DNA of 64,000 bases from Symsagittifera roscoffensis (taxonomy: Eukaryota > Xenacoelomorpha > Acoela > Convolutidae): positions 54,228,617 through 54,292,616 of the forward strand of contig NC_087070.1 of the NCBI RefSeq assembly GCF_963678635.1, given 5' to 3'. Below the pieces are notes generated by a model. It was not told the origin of the DNA and made no database searches. It was given only the letters and a program-made list of their open reading frames with translations. Position numbers and translations under genes: made by a program. Position 1 is the stretch's first letter. Every line of letters starts with the position of its first letter. Of this stretch, positions 45,701-57,900 are shown piece by piece.

Positions 45701-48700
45701 ATTGTTCCTGCAAATTGTAAATCCACTAACCCCTGACTTAGTATAATTTCTTTTTTTGTTGCTCAAAAGCTTTATTCGGCTTACAAGGTTTCGGCTTATG
45801 TTATATCGCCTTAGTGACCTAATGTTGTGCCATTTGAAAGGATAAAAAATATTTTATATTTTCATGATTGCGGAGGGGGTTGGGGGCGTATACGAATATC
45901 AGGACTTATTAGCTCAAGGTTCTTATGACCAAACAAGTTTTTTTTTGCGGGATCAAAGGGCGTTTACCCAATATTTGTCGGCTTAGTTGCTGCTCGATAA
46001 ATAATTCTTAATACTTATTGAATGTCAGCGGTTTTACTGAACGTGTTCCTCAAATTTAAAATTATCGGGACAAGCATATGAAGTTTTGTAGGCGTGGTTT
46101 ATTCGACTTTTTTCACAAAAAGTATCATCCTCGTGGCTTTCATTTCTTTTTCTGTTGCTAGTTTGCAATGCTCAGCTTCACCTCTGTTTTAATTGATGAA
46201 GCGCAAATTACGCTCTCTACACACAGAAGTGGAAATTGCACACCAGATAGGACTGACTTCTCAAAAGAATGTTTTTGTTAAGTTTGTATGGACGAAATGA
46301 GTTTTCGTTTAATTAAATAGGTCGTGTGTTATTTCCAGGAAAAGTTTTGAAATGTTTAAAAAGTTTCAAAAGTTGATCTTGATTTTTGAAATCTCAGTGG
46401 AGTAAAATTGTTTACTTTTTCATAGTAAAATTGTCCATAATATCCAGAGTGGAGTAAAATTAGTTTATTTTTCTCAGAATAATTCTTAGCAAAAGGTTTA
46501 AAGACTGAACTTGAAATTAAAAGAGCTTTAAGGTGATGAAACTTGAAAGATGGCATCCGGGTACAAATTTTCCCACGTTAAAGGTTTTTGTTCACTCAAT
46601 GGTAAATTTTACTTCTCCTGTGAATTTGATCAGCTGGCTTCTTATGAGTCAATGACGTAGTGGAGACTCTTTTAGAGATCGTGATGATTTTCCTTTTGTT
46701 TCAGGAAAGCAGGGAAAAAAACTAGAAGTTTTTCACGCTCAATTTAAAGTTTTTGCGGTCTTTGATTTATTCATATTTCAGTGCATTTCTTTTGTTAAAA
46801 GATAGCCAAACTCCACTATCGAACTTTTCCTTCAGTTCTTTTTCTTTGTTGAAAGAAAGGCAAACGCCACTATCGAACAGCTAAATGGCAATGGTCACGA
46901 AAAACGTGATCGACTTCTAGTGTCGAGAGTGGATTTTAATGTTCAAAATATCCCTGCGGTATTGAAAAATTATCTATTGATCCAGTTTTTTTTCTTGAAA
47001 TTGGGTTATCTTTTTCAAAAGCATAATTTGTTAATGATTTTCAAAAAGCTCTTAGGCCATCTATTCCTTTCTTGGGAATTCGAAATTCAAAAAACAAGTC
47101 AGTATTTTTTCTCTTTCCTTGCCTTCGTTGACTCCTCTCCAACTCATTTTAGCTATGTTTTTAAGTTTTGAACTTTATATTGTTGCAAATCCGCGGTTCC
47201 TCAGATTAGTTCAAGACAAATTGATGCACACAATTAAAATGTTGGTGAAAATTTCAAGGTTTTTTTATCTCAAATTTTCGTTAAAATATTGAGAATTTAG
47301 CGCAAAGTTTTCGGCTTTTTGCCTCTTTTCGGCTCAGTTTCTGGACTGTTTTTTTTTTCAAAATTTCAATTTGAACCTAATCGTAATTTTGGTTGAAAGA
47401 TTGTCAATTCAATTTTAAACTGTTTTGTATACATAGAGCATGTTCAGCCTACATTTGATAAACCTGCTTTGTTCGACAGGAGTTAAGTTTCAGTCTAGGA
47501 TAGTACTTTTCCTGCAATAGAAAAATTGAGCGAGGTGAAGGAACTAATTTACGTTGCTCGGTATTCTTTATCAAACAAGCTTCCTAAAAGCAAACTACCC
47601 AGGCAAACAACGATCTCCAATTTTGAAAGTGAAAATCGAGTGAAAAAAAATCAATTGGTATTGAGAAAGTTTTTTTTGAAAAAGGCCACAATAATAAACG
47701 ATTCTGGAATTTCATAGAGCTGTAGGGTGATGTTTTTTTTTCGTGGAAAAACGTTCCAAATATGTCAATCAGTTTTGTGGTTTCCTTTTCATTGGCACTT
47801 TTCTAACTTCTGTTGACTGTGTTAGGTTTTTGCCTCAAATTTTTCGGCTTTTTCGTTAGTTTTTTTTTGCAATCTACAGTTCATTTCAAAGAATTGAGTA
47901 TTTCAACGGTTTATAATGCTGAGAGAATTGCCAAATAGTCTTGATGATTTTTTCATCATCCAGGTTTTTCGGCTGTAATTTTGACTTCCAGTTTTTTCTG
48001 TTTTTCAGCAGTTGATAATTTTGCAACTGATAGGCTTTGAAAGCCAATTTTTATAATTATGGAATCGTGGCTAGTTTTCGGTAGTTTTTGTTTGATATTT
48101 TTTGTTGCCTCCGAAATTTTTTGTTCCTCTACCGAAACGCGGTAGATCATTTCATTTGATTGTTATATATTCTGTAAACTAGAGTTTTTTGTTTTCTAGA
48201 TAATAACGCTTTAAGGCGCCAAGGAAATGGCTGAAGTTAATATCTTTTTAGTGCCAAACTAGGAGTTATCTGTCTGGTGTCTGATTGCTTCTCACCCCGG
48301 TCAACTGATCATGTTATTTAGTTGCCTTATTTTCTGCAAACTAGAGCCTAGTGTCTTACTTTCTGTGAACTAGAGGAGTTTTTTCTTATTTTCTGACGTC
48401 CCAAAAAAGTGGTCGGTCCGGGACGCTAAGGAAATAGTAGAAGTAATTGTCTTTTTAGTACCAAACGAGGAGTTCTCTGCCTGGGAAGCGATTGGACGAG
48501 GACGTGTGTGCAGTATGTGGCAATAGACTCCTTGTTCCTCTGGGCGAAGAGGGCGTCATAGAGGACACTGTGAAACTACCATGTGGACACAAGTTGGTTC
48601 TGTTCGCTCTTTGAAAATTTTTTTTCTCCATCTTTCTAAACTCAACAATTCTTATCAGGCAGAAATTTTGATGTGTGGATTACACTTGTAGAGCAAGTGT

Positions 48701-51360
48701 CTTGTAATCGGGAACAATACTTTTTCCCGTAAACAACTTTTCTTACAAGAAATTGAACTTGCTTTATTATTGAACCTTACCAACTTTCAGGTTCCTTCCA
48801 CCTTGGCCAGTAGGTAAAGCGGATTTTAACCTAAACACTGGAGTTTGTATCCCGGCAGGACCTTGTGTTTTTCAGTATTTAAAAAATTGAACGTTTTTTT
48901 TCCGGTAAATCGTGAATTGTCGGACTTTCGTTTGTCCGCTCAGGTGCCACATCACTGTTTTTTCTTGGTATAAGTTAGAAACAAGGTAGTTGAGAGGGTT
49001 GCTCATTGCACTTTCAGGGGGACTTGAAAATATTGTTATTAAAAAAAATTCGTCTCAACTGGTGTCTGCTCAAAAATTGTCGGCTTTGTTTCCGCTTCGT
49101 AAGTTTGGCTCCGTTGCTATTTTGAAATTCAATGGCTTTGCTTGGCATGTTTTCTAAGAATTTTTGTTTGCTAAAAACAGGTATTATGAAAGTGTATGGG
49201 ATTGGGTTTTATCATTATTTGTTGAGACGCTTTGGATTTTGTTTGAAGTTTAGTTTTTCTCAAAAACTCCATCGCTTTTCGAAAAAGGGCCACCAGTGGA
49301 AAGACTGCCCAGTCTCCTGTGTGCCTGCATACTCAGTTTTTACTTTACCCCTGCATACTCCGTTAGTTTTTTTTCTTTACCGTCGAAAAAGTCTTTGAAC
49401 CAATTTTTAGGATTTTTTTTCGTTTTCTCAAAATCATCTCTCCCGAATCTGAAATTGTGGGATCAATGGAGATTACGGATAGTATGAAGTTCCTCTGCAT
49501 AAGCGTCATCTTCCGATTTTTTTACACAAAAGCTTATCACCCTCGGAAAAGAAGTCAAATGTTTGATTTTTTGAATCTTTGACTTTTCCCCAAAACTACT
49601 GGGTTCAATCCAATAAGGGTACTCGGCAGCTCTTTTGCATAGGCGACTACGCTCAAATTTCTAGTCCAAAAATTTATGGCGCTCGACAAAGTCACATTTT
49701 TGACCGTTTTGAAACGTTTTTACTTTTCTTGATAACTATCTTGCCAAATCTGATATCAAGGGTTCAATCGAAACAGCAGGTTTTTGGATTTGCTCCGCAC
49801 AATTTTTTTTGGAAAAAATTTATGGCCTTTAAATCAGTCAAAAGGTTTTTGCGGCCACGCCCAATTTGTTTATCCGAAAAGTTATCGCCCTCGAGAAAGT
49901 GAAAATTTCGATTTTGACCATTTTTAAGAAAATTTTTGACTTTTCTCCAAAGCTACCATGCGAATTTTCAGGTTGCTCAATGCAGAAATTCATTTTTAAC
50001 AAGCGGATACGTTCTACTTTATGCAGAAAAAACTATAGTTTTCGGAATGCCAAGTTTTTGAACTTCAACCGTTCATTAGAAACTTGACTTTGCCTAAAAA
50101 CTACGCTATGAAATCTGATATGAAGGGTAAAATTGAAAGAACCGGTTGCCAGAATTTTTCCTGCTGAAGTGGCGACTCCATAATTTTGTAAGAAAAGGTG
50201 GCAACTCCATGTTTTCCGTTATCTCAAAAATTTTCTCTCTTTTAGTAGAAACAACCAAGGTGTTTTTTAGTCGTTTTATAGGAATTTTTTGATATTTCTG
50301 GAGAAAAACCCAACCAAATCTGAGACTATAGATAAGTTCGGTCAATCAAACGGGTTTTGTGAAGCTCACCTGCATAATAGTATACGCCCAATTGTTTTGA
50401 CACAAAAATTTTCTTTGATAAGTGTTCAGTATCTCAAAAGTTTTCACTCTTCAATTTAATTGAGTAGAGAAACAACTAAGGTTTTGTGGCAAGTCCAATT
50501 TTTGGAAATCACGCATTTCATCCCACATCAGTTGAAAAAATTCAAAAATTATCATGCGCGCATCTCCAGCGTCAGCTGAGCCCCTAGTAATCTTTTATCG
50601 AGAGAAGTTTTTGGTTGACCTAGTTTTTTTTCAACATTTATCTTTTTTGTCTTCGACTTATACTACAAAAATAAAAAAATTAAGTCGAAAAAAGATGTTG
50701 ATAAAAATGTCTAATTCTGAAAGATGTTGAAAAAAAACTAGATGAACCAAAATTTTTTATGTTATGTTTGTATGGCAAAAAGTGGTGCAAAGCTTTGCGC
50801 CGCCTGTGTGTTAAAAATGGTATGCTGATATGTTGTAGGCGACGATTCTTCGCAAAACAATTTCTGGATTCTTTTCTTAGTAGTTCAGCGAAACGTTTCA
50901 GATCTATTACCACAGCCACTAAACTCTAAATCATTTCATTTCGAATAACTTATGTAGTTATTATTGCTAATTGCCCTGTGATGATTAGTCTCTTCTTATA
51001 AAGAAATGCTACCAATTGTCTCTGCGACCAAGTGTCGATCATGACGAATGGCACTTAACGATTGAAAATATGACCGTAAACTACTAGCAAGGAAGCAACC
51101 TGATTCGAAAAAGAGTTTTTGAAGTTGCGTGTTTCAGGTTCCATGAGTTCTGCATACGTGGCTGGTGCATCGTCGGCAAAAAAGAAACATGTCCTTATTG
51201 CAACGAGAAAGTGAACACTAGAGACTTGGTGAAACACCCTTGGGAACGAGTGAACTTAATGTACGGACAGTTCCTAGACTGGATACGATATCTGATAGCG
51301 TGGCAACCATTGATTCTTTTATTCGTCCAGGGACTCAATATGACATTAGGTCTGGAATAG
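36728..51360 (+). CDS. RNF121: RNF121-type RING finger E3 ubiquitin ligase, six exons
   Basis: My splice model: 36728-36787, 36864-36922, 40020-40316, 44845-45073, 48459-48592, 51138-51360, all GT-AG, phases consistent, 1,002 nt or 333 aa. It is a multi-pass membrane E3 ligase of the ER/Golgi by family knowledge. Exon 3 has HKGHEAMHGEMVLILF and two to three membrane segments ending FKATRKPL; exon 4 has LVYKWFLIMHKVNYGMG and FYGLYFGVLSRDF with further membrane segments. The RING is split over exons 5 and 6: CAVC, then CGHKFHEFC across the junction, and CPYC. The C-terminus WERVNLMYGQFLDWIRYLIA and VQGLNMTLGLE is the family signature. Exons 1-2 encode a short variable N-terminus. AATAAA at 51434-51439 fits the poly(A) signal. 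Confidence 0.93.
36923..40019 (+). other. RNF121 intron 2 (3.1 kb), repeat-filled
   Basis: Non-coding. It holds at least four diverged copies of one interspersed repeat (near 37015-37200, 38440-38900, 38930-39190, 39195-39670), recognisable by AGCGGAATAAAAAATTTAC, GATCCAGTTTTCTCAA, TCAAAAACGTGTCAA and CCAACTGTCTGTTGGCT blocks. Confidence 0.6.
38440..38900 (+). repeat. Intron repeat family R2, representative copy
   Basis: Blocks in order: CAATGAACGTAGTGAAGACTC, GGTCGTGATGA, a GCGGTTTGACTTTTGATTTC block, GGCAAACTGCACTATCGAACAG, CACGAAAAATGTGATTGACTTC, CCCAGC, TTGATCCAGTTTTC, then CAGTCTGTTGGCTATGTT. The same order is seen near 39195, 46640, 52335, 52850, 56380 and 63410. About 450 bp, no ORF, no tRNA head, class unknown. 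Confidence 0.55.
43164..43625 (-). pseudogene. Ty1/copia-like integrase remnant
   Basis: On the minus strand, an upstream piece reads PGQLGLDIVHTDIFYPYP with the first integrase Asp. After a stop it continues MKTRDEATENLHRFVNGIGVPQ and ILVSHGAAEYIGQNF, where the second catalytic Asp is replaced by His, then a degraded YPSRKEKDRTGVAN at the Glu site. The order and wording fit copia-type integrases. It is inactive and isolated. Confidence 0.6.
43752..43960 (+). repeat. tRNA-derived SINE, separate family
   Basis: AGCCGTGGCTAACTGGGGTAAGG resembles a tRNA 5' half with an A box (TGGCTAACTGG), and GCGATCGAACCCC about 50 bases later is B-box-like. Downstream comes a GC-rich body (CATCCGCCTCCTCAAGGTGGG) unlike the AT-rich host sequence. 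Probably a SINE and not a functional tRNA gene, since the acceptor stem is not closed. Confidence 0.5.
44180..44640. repeat. Inverted pair of R2 repeats
   Basis: At 44260-44400 the R2 wording appears in reverse complement (AAAACTGGATCAAAAAG, then AATCCATTTTCGAAAC). At 44425-44640 it appears directly (CGAAAGTGGATTTTTATTTT, TTTTGATCCAGTTTTC). The arms are about 130 bp and could fold into a hairpin in the RNF121 pre-mRNA. Confidence 0.6.
45074..48458 (+). other. RNF121 intron 4 (3.4 kb)
   Basis: Non-coding. Holds a long copy of the tRNA-headed repeat body (about 45398-46200), an R2 copy (46640-47170) and, at 48215-48260, a decayed duplicate of the exon 5 acceptor region. Confidence 0.55.
45398..46200 (+). 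repeat. tRNA-headed long interspersed repeat, copy lacking a clear head
   Basis: Begins with GCTTGCTAATAGCAAGCGTTGTC, then TCTCTGTCTGTGTTTTGTCGAC, GAATGTTTTTGTGCTGT, CTCAAAAGCTTTATTCGGCTTACAAGG (45765) and CTCAGCTTCACCTCTG (46172), the same order as 35712-36560. The pol III boxes are not recognisable. Confidence 0.5.
48593..51137 (+). other. RNF121 intron 5 (2.5 kb)
   Basis: Non-coding. Holds a tRNA-headed repeat (48684-49120) and a stretch (about 49500-50640) with several loosely repeated phrases shared with 31460-31760. Confidence 0.5.
48684..49120 (+). repeat. tRNA-headed interspersed repeat, copy 3
   Basis: Hairpin ACTTGTAGAGCAAGTG, GTCTTGTAATCGGGAAC, CTTACAAGAAATTGAAC, A-box-like TGGCCAGTAGG (48804), degenerate B box near 48843, then CGGACTTTCGTTTGTC and TTGTCGGCTTTGTTTCCGC. 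Very close to copy 1 over its first 190 bp. Confidence 0.6.
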
Positions 51361-51433
51361 TGCAGGAGCTGCAGGACGTCATTAGCATGGGTTAAAAGGG
51401 ATCCTTAATAAGCATTCTGCCCTTTCTGTTATT

Positions 51434-51439
51434 AATAAA
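51434..51439 (+). terminator. Poly(A) signal of RNF121
   Basis: AATAAA 74 bases after the stop codon of the last RNF121 exon, in AT-rich sequence. Confidence 0.55.
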
Positions 51440-53369
51440 CCAGTGGTATGAAAACATTGGTAAGTCTCAAAAAGGCAGTTGGAGTTAATTTGTGAAGCAC
51501 CAATATGCATTCATTGCCAGGTGTATTACATTTTCGTTTCATTGCACGTCAATTCGCCCTCAGATTTTTAGACCTCTATTTTTTTCATTCCATATAATAA
51601 ATAAACCCCAACAAATTTCGGAACGGTTATTGTAGTAATTCAAACGATCATGTGATAGCAAGCGAATAAATTGCCATCGGAATTTTGTATTGAGTTTTTG
51701 TTAGCCGAAGATAGCCAACTGTCTTTTTGCCCAAGTTATGCCAGCTGTAAGTTTTCTACCAGTTGTCGCTCTACGTGCTTCAGCGATTTATGGTTGTTGT
51801 TTTACCGAATCTTAATTATTATTGTAAAATAGATACCGCTTGAAAATTTATTATTTAATGAAATTATATGAAATACTGTTTTCAGATGTTATATGTTTGG
51901 CTTGGTTTTATGCGCGGCGCTTTTTATGATATTATCGTAAATTTCTTTTTTTTTTGTAAAACTTGGGTTTATATTACCAGTGTTACAATGTTATTGTTTT
52001 CGTCAATGCTCATTTGTTATATTGTACTTAAAACTGCCTACCAAAGTAAAGAATTGAAATTATGATTTTCAGAGCCCAAGAAAGTTTTGAAGGTTAGAGT
52101 ATTGTCCATTCTGCTGTCCCGGTGTCTGCTGTGGATTATCTTAATATTACACATGCCCGACTTATCGAATACGACATTGATTGTTTTGAAATGAAGTTAG
52201 TCGAATTTTCGAAAGTTTAATCGTCCAGTAGATGTTAATTTCGGCTTATGCACCATATTTTTATCATGTCGCAGAATATGAAATTAATCTTCTAAGTGTC
52301 CATGAACTTATTCAAAACACCTGTATAGGTTGTGTTGATTTTGTTTGTTTGTTCACGCTCAACTTTGATTTTTTGCGGTTTCACTCTTGATATTTTAAAG
52401 GTCAATTCCAGTTGGTTTGCGAAAAGGCAGATTCCGCTCTCGATGAATTAGAGTTCGAATTGCGCAATACAAACAATGACTTTTTTCGAGAACATGCTTC
52501 TAATTTTTTACACTTCCCAGCGGAGTAAAATTTTTCTATATTAATCCAGTTTTATCAAATTGGATTAACCACATCAAAAATATGTATCAAAAAATATCCA
52601 TGAAACCAAAAAAGCTTTAAACTGATATAATTTTTAAGGAAGATTGAAAATTTTTTTTTTAAAGAAAAAATAATCTTTTAGCGCTCTCCTTGAGTCCGTT
52701 GGCTATTTTCCAACTGTCTGTTTGCTATGTTTTATCTGTCGAAAACTCTACGTTAATGATCGAAGTGATACTTTTAGGTCTTGTGATGTTTTTTATTTGT
52801 TTGTCTCGAGTCTTAGACTTTATTCACGCTCTTTCTATATTTTAGTAGTTTGACGTTTGTTTTCGTTTGGAACCTTGTGCGTAAGCCTTTACCAATGAAG
52901 CGAAACTTGCGCTCTCCGTACACAAAAGTAGAAATGGCACAGTCGATGGGGTTGATTTTTCAATAGTTTTATTTTGTTATCAAGTGTATCTGATCGAAGT
53001 GAATTTTTGCCCTGTATGTTTTTGAAAATGTGAAAATGGAAGGAAAAACGTACACGACTTCTAGCTTCAAAATTCGATTTAATTTTTAGATTTCGCAGTG
53101 GATCAAAACTTCTGCTTTTCAAATTGGGTTAGTTTTATCAAAATAATGTTCCGATCATAAATTGTTTAGAAGTTTTTGTAATAAACGAATCAATATTTTT
53201 TGGTTCCTTGTGTTCATGACTTTTTCCAATTGTCTGTTGGTTATATTTTTTGGCGGGGTAATGTAACCTCATCCTCAAGCTACGGGTACGGATCATAGTG
53301 TGCCCCGAACCTCTTACCTTCAGCTGATTAATTAACATTTATAAGCTGTTTTGTTAGGTTATTATACTT

Positions 53370-53720
53370 GCGAGCTTCGAAGCGCAAGTGTATTAGTACG
53401 AACTTTCTATTTTTTCTAATCTTAATTGCAAATAAAAGTGCGCATTAAAAGTGTTCGCTTGTTTACCGGCTCTTTGGCTATTAGCACGATCTGTAGCATA
53501 GCAAATTCCATAGCATCTGTTCTCTGCTTTATTTGTGGCTAGTGTTTTTGATTTGTTAAGCGTCAGTGGCTAAGTGTTTAGTGCATGAGACCCATAATGT
53601 CTGCCGTAGATCGAATCCGCAGCCGATTTTTTTTTTGCGAATTCGAGACTTATTTCTACTTTTTCTTATTGCACTTTCTAGAGCTGCTTTTTGTCGTGTC
53701 CTAGCTAGTGTTTGCGAAGC
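53370..53720 (+). repeat. tRNA-derived interspersed repeat, second family
   Basis: GCAAGTGTATTAGTACGAAC, then A-box-like TGGCTAAGTGT (53567) and B-box-like AGATCGAATCC (53608), followed by TAGAGCTGCTTTTTGTCGTG. The same wording in the same order occurs at 40780-41360, where the B box is lost. Confidence 0.55.
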
Positions 53721-54599
53721 GCAGCTCATTTTCTGTATTCATTTTCATTTGCTCAAAATAAGTATCATTCAAATTGTTTTTGAAGTTGCAAGAGCACCAA
53801 ATCTTTTCGCATGAGATTGCAAAATAGTTTTTCAGCTTTTGTTTGAAATTTATCCTTGTGTGGCTCGAAACTTTTGAATATGGAAGATTATAGAGCTGAT
53901 GTTGGTTCCGTTTTGACGCCAGTGGTCTTTCCGGGTGTTTTGAATAAATTTTGGTTATTCTGGATTGAAACTGAATGCCCAGTAAGCATATTGTGACTAC
54001 TAATGATTATTGACTAATTGATTTGACTAACGATTTGAAATTCAAATAGCTTGTAACGCACCTCAGGTGGTTCAAACAGATGAGTGAACGTGAAAGTTGC
54101 CGATAAAAATATAATAACGAAATGAATGCAACCACAACAATGATGAGGGAATCGAACATAGCTTTTGATTTCAAAATTTGAACTAAAATAGTCAAATCTC
54201 AAAACTACAGAGTTTCAGATCTTCGTATTTTTAGCTCATAAACGAAGAAACCCTAAAATGGCCGATAGCATACTATTGCTCATTCCATATTTATTTTTAA
54301 AAAATTGAAATTTTCATTTGCAAAATCATCAAATTTATAAATGGGATTCATTAACCTCGTAATTAATTTTAAAATATCCGACTCTTTTTTCTTAGTTTGA
54401 TTGCAAGTTGAATGAAAAAATTTCGAAATATCGCAAAAAAGCCAATTTTTAAAAGTTTGAGCATTAATATTAGGATGAGAAACCGCACTTGCATTCAATG
54501 GTATTAAGCTGACATCACCCCACCAAAGGGTCGACAATATCAAACTTTGACAAGTTTTTTTTAAGTATTTTAACACTCAAGAAAGTAAAAGGCGTTGTG

Positions 54600-55190
54600 C
54601 AGTAATATGTGAAAATTTGATACACATCTTAAAAGTAGGTTGAGAGCGCACCGGTATAATTTTGAGTACTTCAAACTTTGTGAAGTTTTTGTATATCTGA
54701 TGTTTTTTTTAATTTTGAAAACTTAAAAAAAGCATAAAAACGGCGTATCTCCGAAACTAAAATGATTTGAGCGATCTAGCTTGGAAGCAAGGTCTGCACC
54801 CTCTGAAAGTACCCTGAGGGTACCTCACTATAGGGTTGGGAATTTCAAGTTTTTAAAAGTTTAATTCAAATTCGTTTTTTGTTTTAAAACTTTGAAAAAA
54901 TTTAGAAAAAGTATCATTTCTTGGCAAACAAAAGCATTTGAGCAGTCATCTTTGCAAGCAAGATTTGCAACCCTTGAGAGTTTCTCCACAGCACCTGACT
55001 ACAGGGTTGGGAATTTGAAAGTTTGAAATTTTTTAAAACGAAGTTATCTGAAACTTTTTGAAAATTCCAACAATCAAATCGTATCTCGTAAGCTGAAAGG
55101 ATTTTGTTCAAAGTTTGAGGCCAAATTTGCTATTCCTGAAGGAACCCTGACAACGTCCCACTATTCAGTTGCTAATTTCAAACTTGGTGA
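54600..55190. repeat. Tandem array of about 170-bp units, diverged
   Basis: Four successive units share the phrase order of a TTGAGCGATC/TTTGAGCAGTC-like segment, a GAAGCAAGGTCTGCACCC-like segment, an ACTATAGGGTTGGGAATTTC-like segment and AAGTTT runs (near 54620, 54770, 54938 and 55105). Spacing is about 165-170 bp. Units are perhaps 60-70% alike by eye. Confidence 0.5.
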
Positions 55191-57179
55191 ATCGCTGAAA
55201 TCAAGCTGGAAATTCGAAAAAAATTTATTAACCATTGCATTATACGATTTAGCGAAGCCCGCATTTAAATATATAATAGATAAGTTTTATGCAGATTCAC
55301 TTTTGATTGTGCTGCAAATGAAATATGTATTCTCTTAAAAAGCTTGCGGCGTCTTATTGGGTGTCATTTTTCAATTGGCGGTTCGTTGTTAAGTTTTGAT
55401 AGCTTTATAGCCATTCGATCCATAGCTGTCGCTTGACGTGAATTTGTGTTATGAAGGGTAAGGTTAGAACAAGTGCTTTGTCTAAAGTTTTGACTAGTGG
55501 AAAGATTTTTTGACATTACTCAATGTGTTTCCGACCAGTGAAACGGGACGACGAACTTAGTATTTGGGAATTTTTAGTTTTTTTTTGTTTTCCACGCAAA
55601 ATCAGACGCCATAAATAATCATTGGACTGGAATAAGTGATATACCATCTTAAAGCCTTTTGAGTCGTAATTTCGAAACGACATAAAAAAAGTATTCAAAT
55701 TTTTTCATCAGTGTCGAGAAAAACCTGTTTCAAATTTTTGATTATTGGTTTCACAAAGTATTCCGTGTATCGAGAAAAACACGTTTGACTTTGTTGAGTT
55801 TTAGTCTCGGGCGAGTAAAGCGAATGAAAGATAGTTTTTCCCTTTGAGTGTTTCAGGACGGATGGGTCGTACAAATTTTTGACGTGTAAATAATTTTCAC
55901 AGTTTGAATTTATTTTGGGACTATAGTTTCGTTTTCCGCGTAGCGATAGTCGACCGATTTTTGTCGACTGCTGCCGCTCGATAATTGATTTTCACTGTGT
56001 TTTAGGGCTGCTTATGAACATCTTTCGCGACAAAACAATAAAATTTTTGTTCATTTACTTTTTGTAAGTCATTTTTTAGCTTAAATTATCAGAACAATCG
56101 ACTCTTCTTTTTTTTCTGTTTAATATCTTGTAATGCAATGTTTTGATTGTGTCGCAAGCGTTTTGAATCTCCGATTCGCTTCAGTATGAAACTTAGTTTT
56201 TCTTTAGAAAATCTAATTTTGGAAGCTTTACAACACGCATAAAAACTCCTTTGATTTGAAAAAAAAAACTTTCAATAAATTTCACCGTGATGGTCAGAAC
56301 TTTTTGTTCTAAGTGCACAAAAGCCGGTTATCCTTGTTTTTGATCAAAATTTGATTAGTTGGGAAGTTATTTATTTAAGTCATGATGTTTTTATATTCTT
56401 CATGAAAAGTCGTTGTTCTCGCTTAAAATTGATTGCGGTTTGACTATTGGTTTCTTTTTTAGTTCAGTTCATTTCCTTAGAAGGAAGGCAAACTCTAATA
56501 TCAAGCAGCAAAAGTTTAAAGGTTACAAATTGGGGTTTGGTCATGTAGACCGGGTATTTCTGACTCAAATACAGATGTGCTGCTCATAACTTCGGCCTGG
56601 CAGCATTTTCCACGATTTGTCTCTGTTTAATAAGCTAGCTCAGCAATTAGGCGGCTATAACCACCTGAATATATTTAAATTCTATAAAAGTTACTGAAAA
56701 TGATACTTTTTAATATTTACACTGCAGCGGATCATATAAAAGGAGGGGAAATCCCCATGAGGAATTTGGCCCCGTGACGACCCAAATCACCCCACCTGTT
56801 GTTATTTAAAATCATTCATTTTTGGTCTAAATTTTTCTATATGTGCTTTCAACACCAATTTTGACAGACAAGCAAGCGCCAAAAAATAACTCTTTTTCTA
56901 AGTCTGCCGAAATTTGTAGTTCCGTTTTTGCTAACTTAAACAAATCTGTGTTAATCATCTTATCTTGTTTACCCTTGCGATCGGGTTCTAGATTTTTTCA
57001 CTCAAATAATTTTGTTAACAGGATTCATCTCCTAGACTCATTCATCTACTGAGCGTTTCTGTTACAACAGAAAAATTTTGAGCTGGCTAGCATTTTATAT
57101 ATCCCGACTGATCGAAATTTGCTTTTTAGGTTGGCTGTAATTTGCCAACTCGATTTGTTAAATTTTCTTTAATTTTTTT

Positions 57180-57900
57180 GTCTTTTGAGTTCAATAGGTT
57201 GTGACTTATTTTATATCGACTTAGTGGCCTCTTATTGCGTCGTTTGATGACCGAAAAAAGTTTTTGTGTGCGTTTATGTGTGTTCTGAGGGAAAAGGGGG
57301 CTTGAAGTTATATTATTAGAAAAGAATTTTTCCGCAGAAGGGTTTCTGCTGAGGTATTTTCGGCTTCTCTACCGCTTGGTAATTATGAATTTTAATTCAA
57401 GCGAACATCTGGCGTAGCTGCTTGACGGTAAAAGCTTGTAGTTCGAATCCGGCCTGGACCTATTTTTTTTGCAAACAAGAGTTTTTATGCTTTTTCGGAC
57501 CATTGTCCGTCTGTTTTTGTATGTCAGCTCAGTTCCCATAGCCGGACTCTTTTTCTTCTTTGTTACTGTAATACCCATGCTTGAGACGAAAAAGCCCGGG
57601 AGTTCGATTCAATTCGAGCCCTTTTTTGCAAACTGTTTTTGGCTAGTTTAGATTACTGTCTGTTCGCTAAATTTTGTCGGCTTAGTTTCGCAGAAAGGAC
57701 TTTCATTTGAAAATTCGGTGTCTCTCGAGCATTCCGAAAGCTCCTTGTTAATTTTTTGATAGTTCCAGTTTGTTCCGCACATTTTGGGTTCTTTTCAGTT
57801 TTTCTATTTTTTTTCATTTGATTTTAATCATACTCATTCATTTTTGTATCGCAAGTGATGGGAAGCTCAGCTTCGCCTCAGTTAAATTATTGTGAACATC
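57180..57900 (+). repeat. tRNA-headed repeat material, rearranged
   Basis: Body wording comes first (TTATTTTATATCGACTTAGTGGCC), then A-box-like TGGCGTAGCTG (57410) with a perfect AGTTCGAATCC B box (57440), then CGGACCATTGTCCGTCTG, and a GGAAGCTCAGCTTCGCCTC hairpin module (57861). It may be two copies joined head to tail. Confidence 0.5.
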
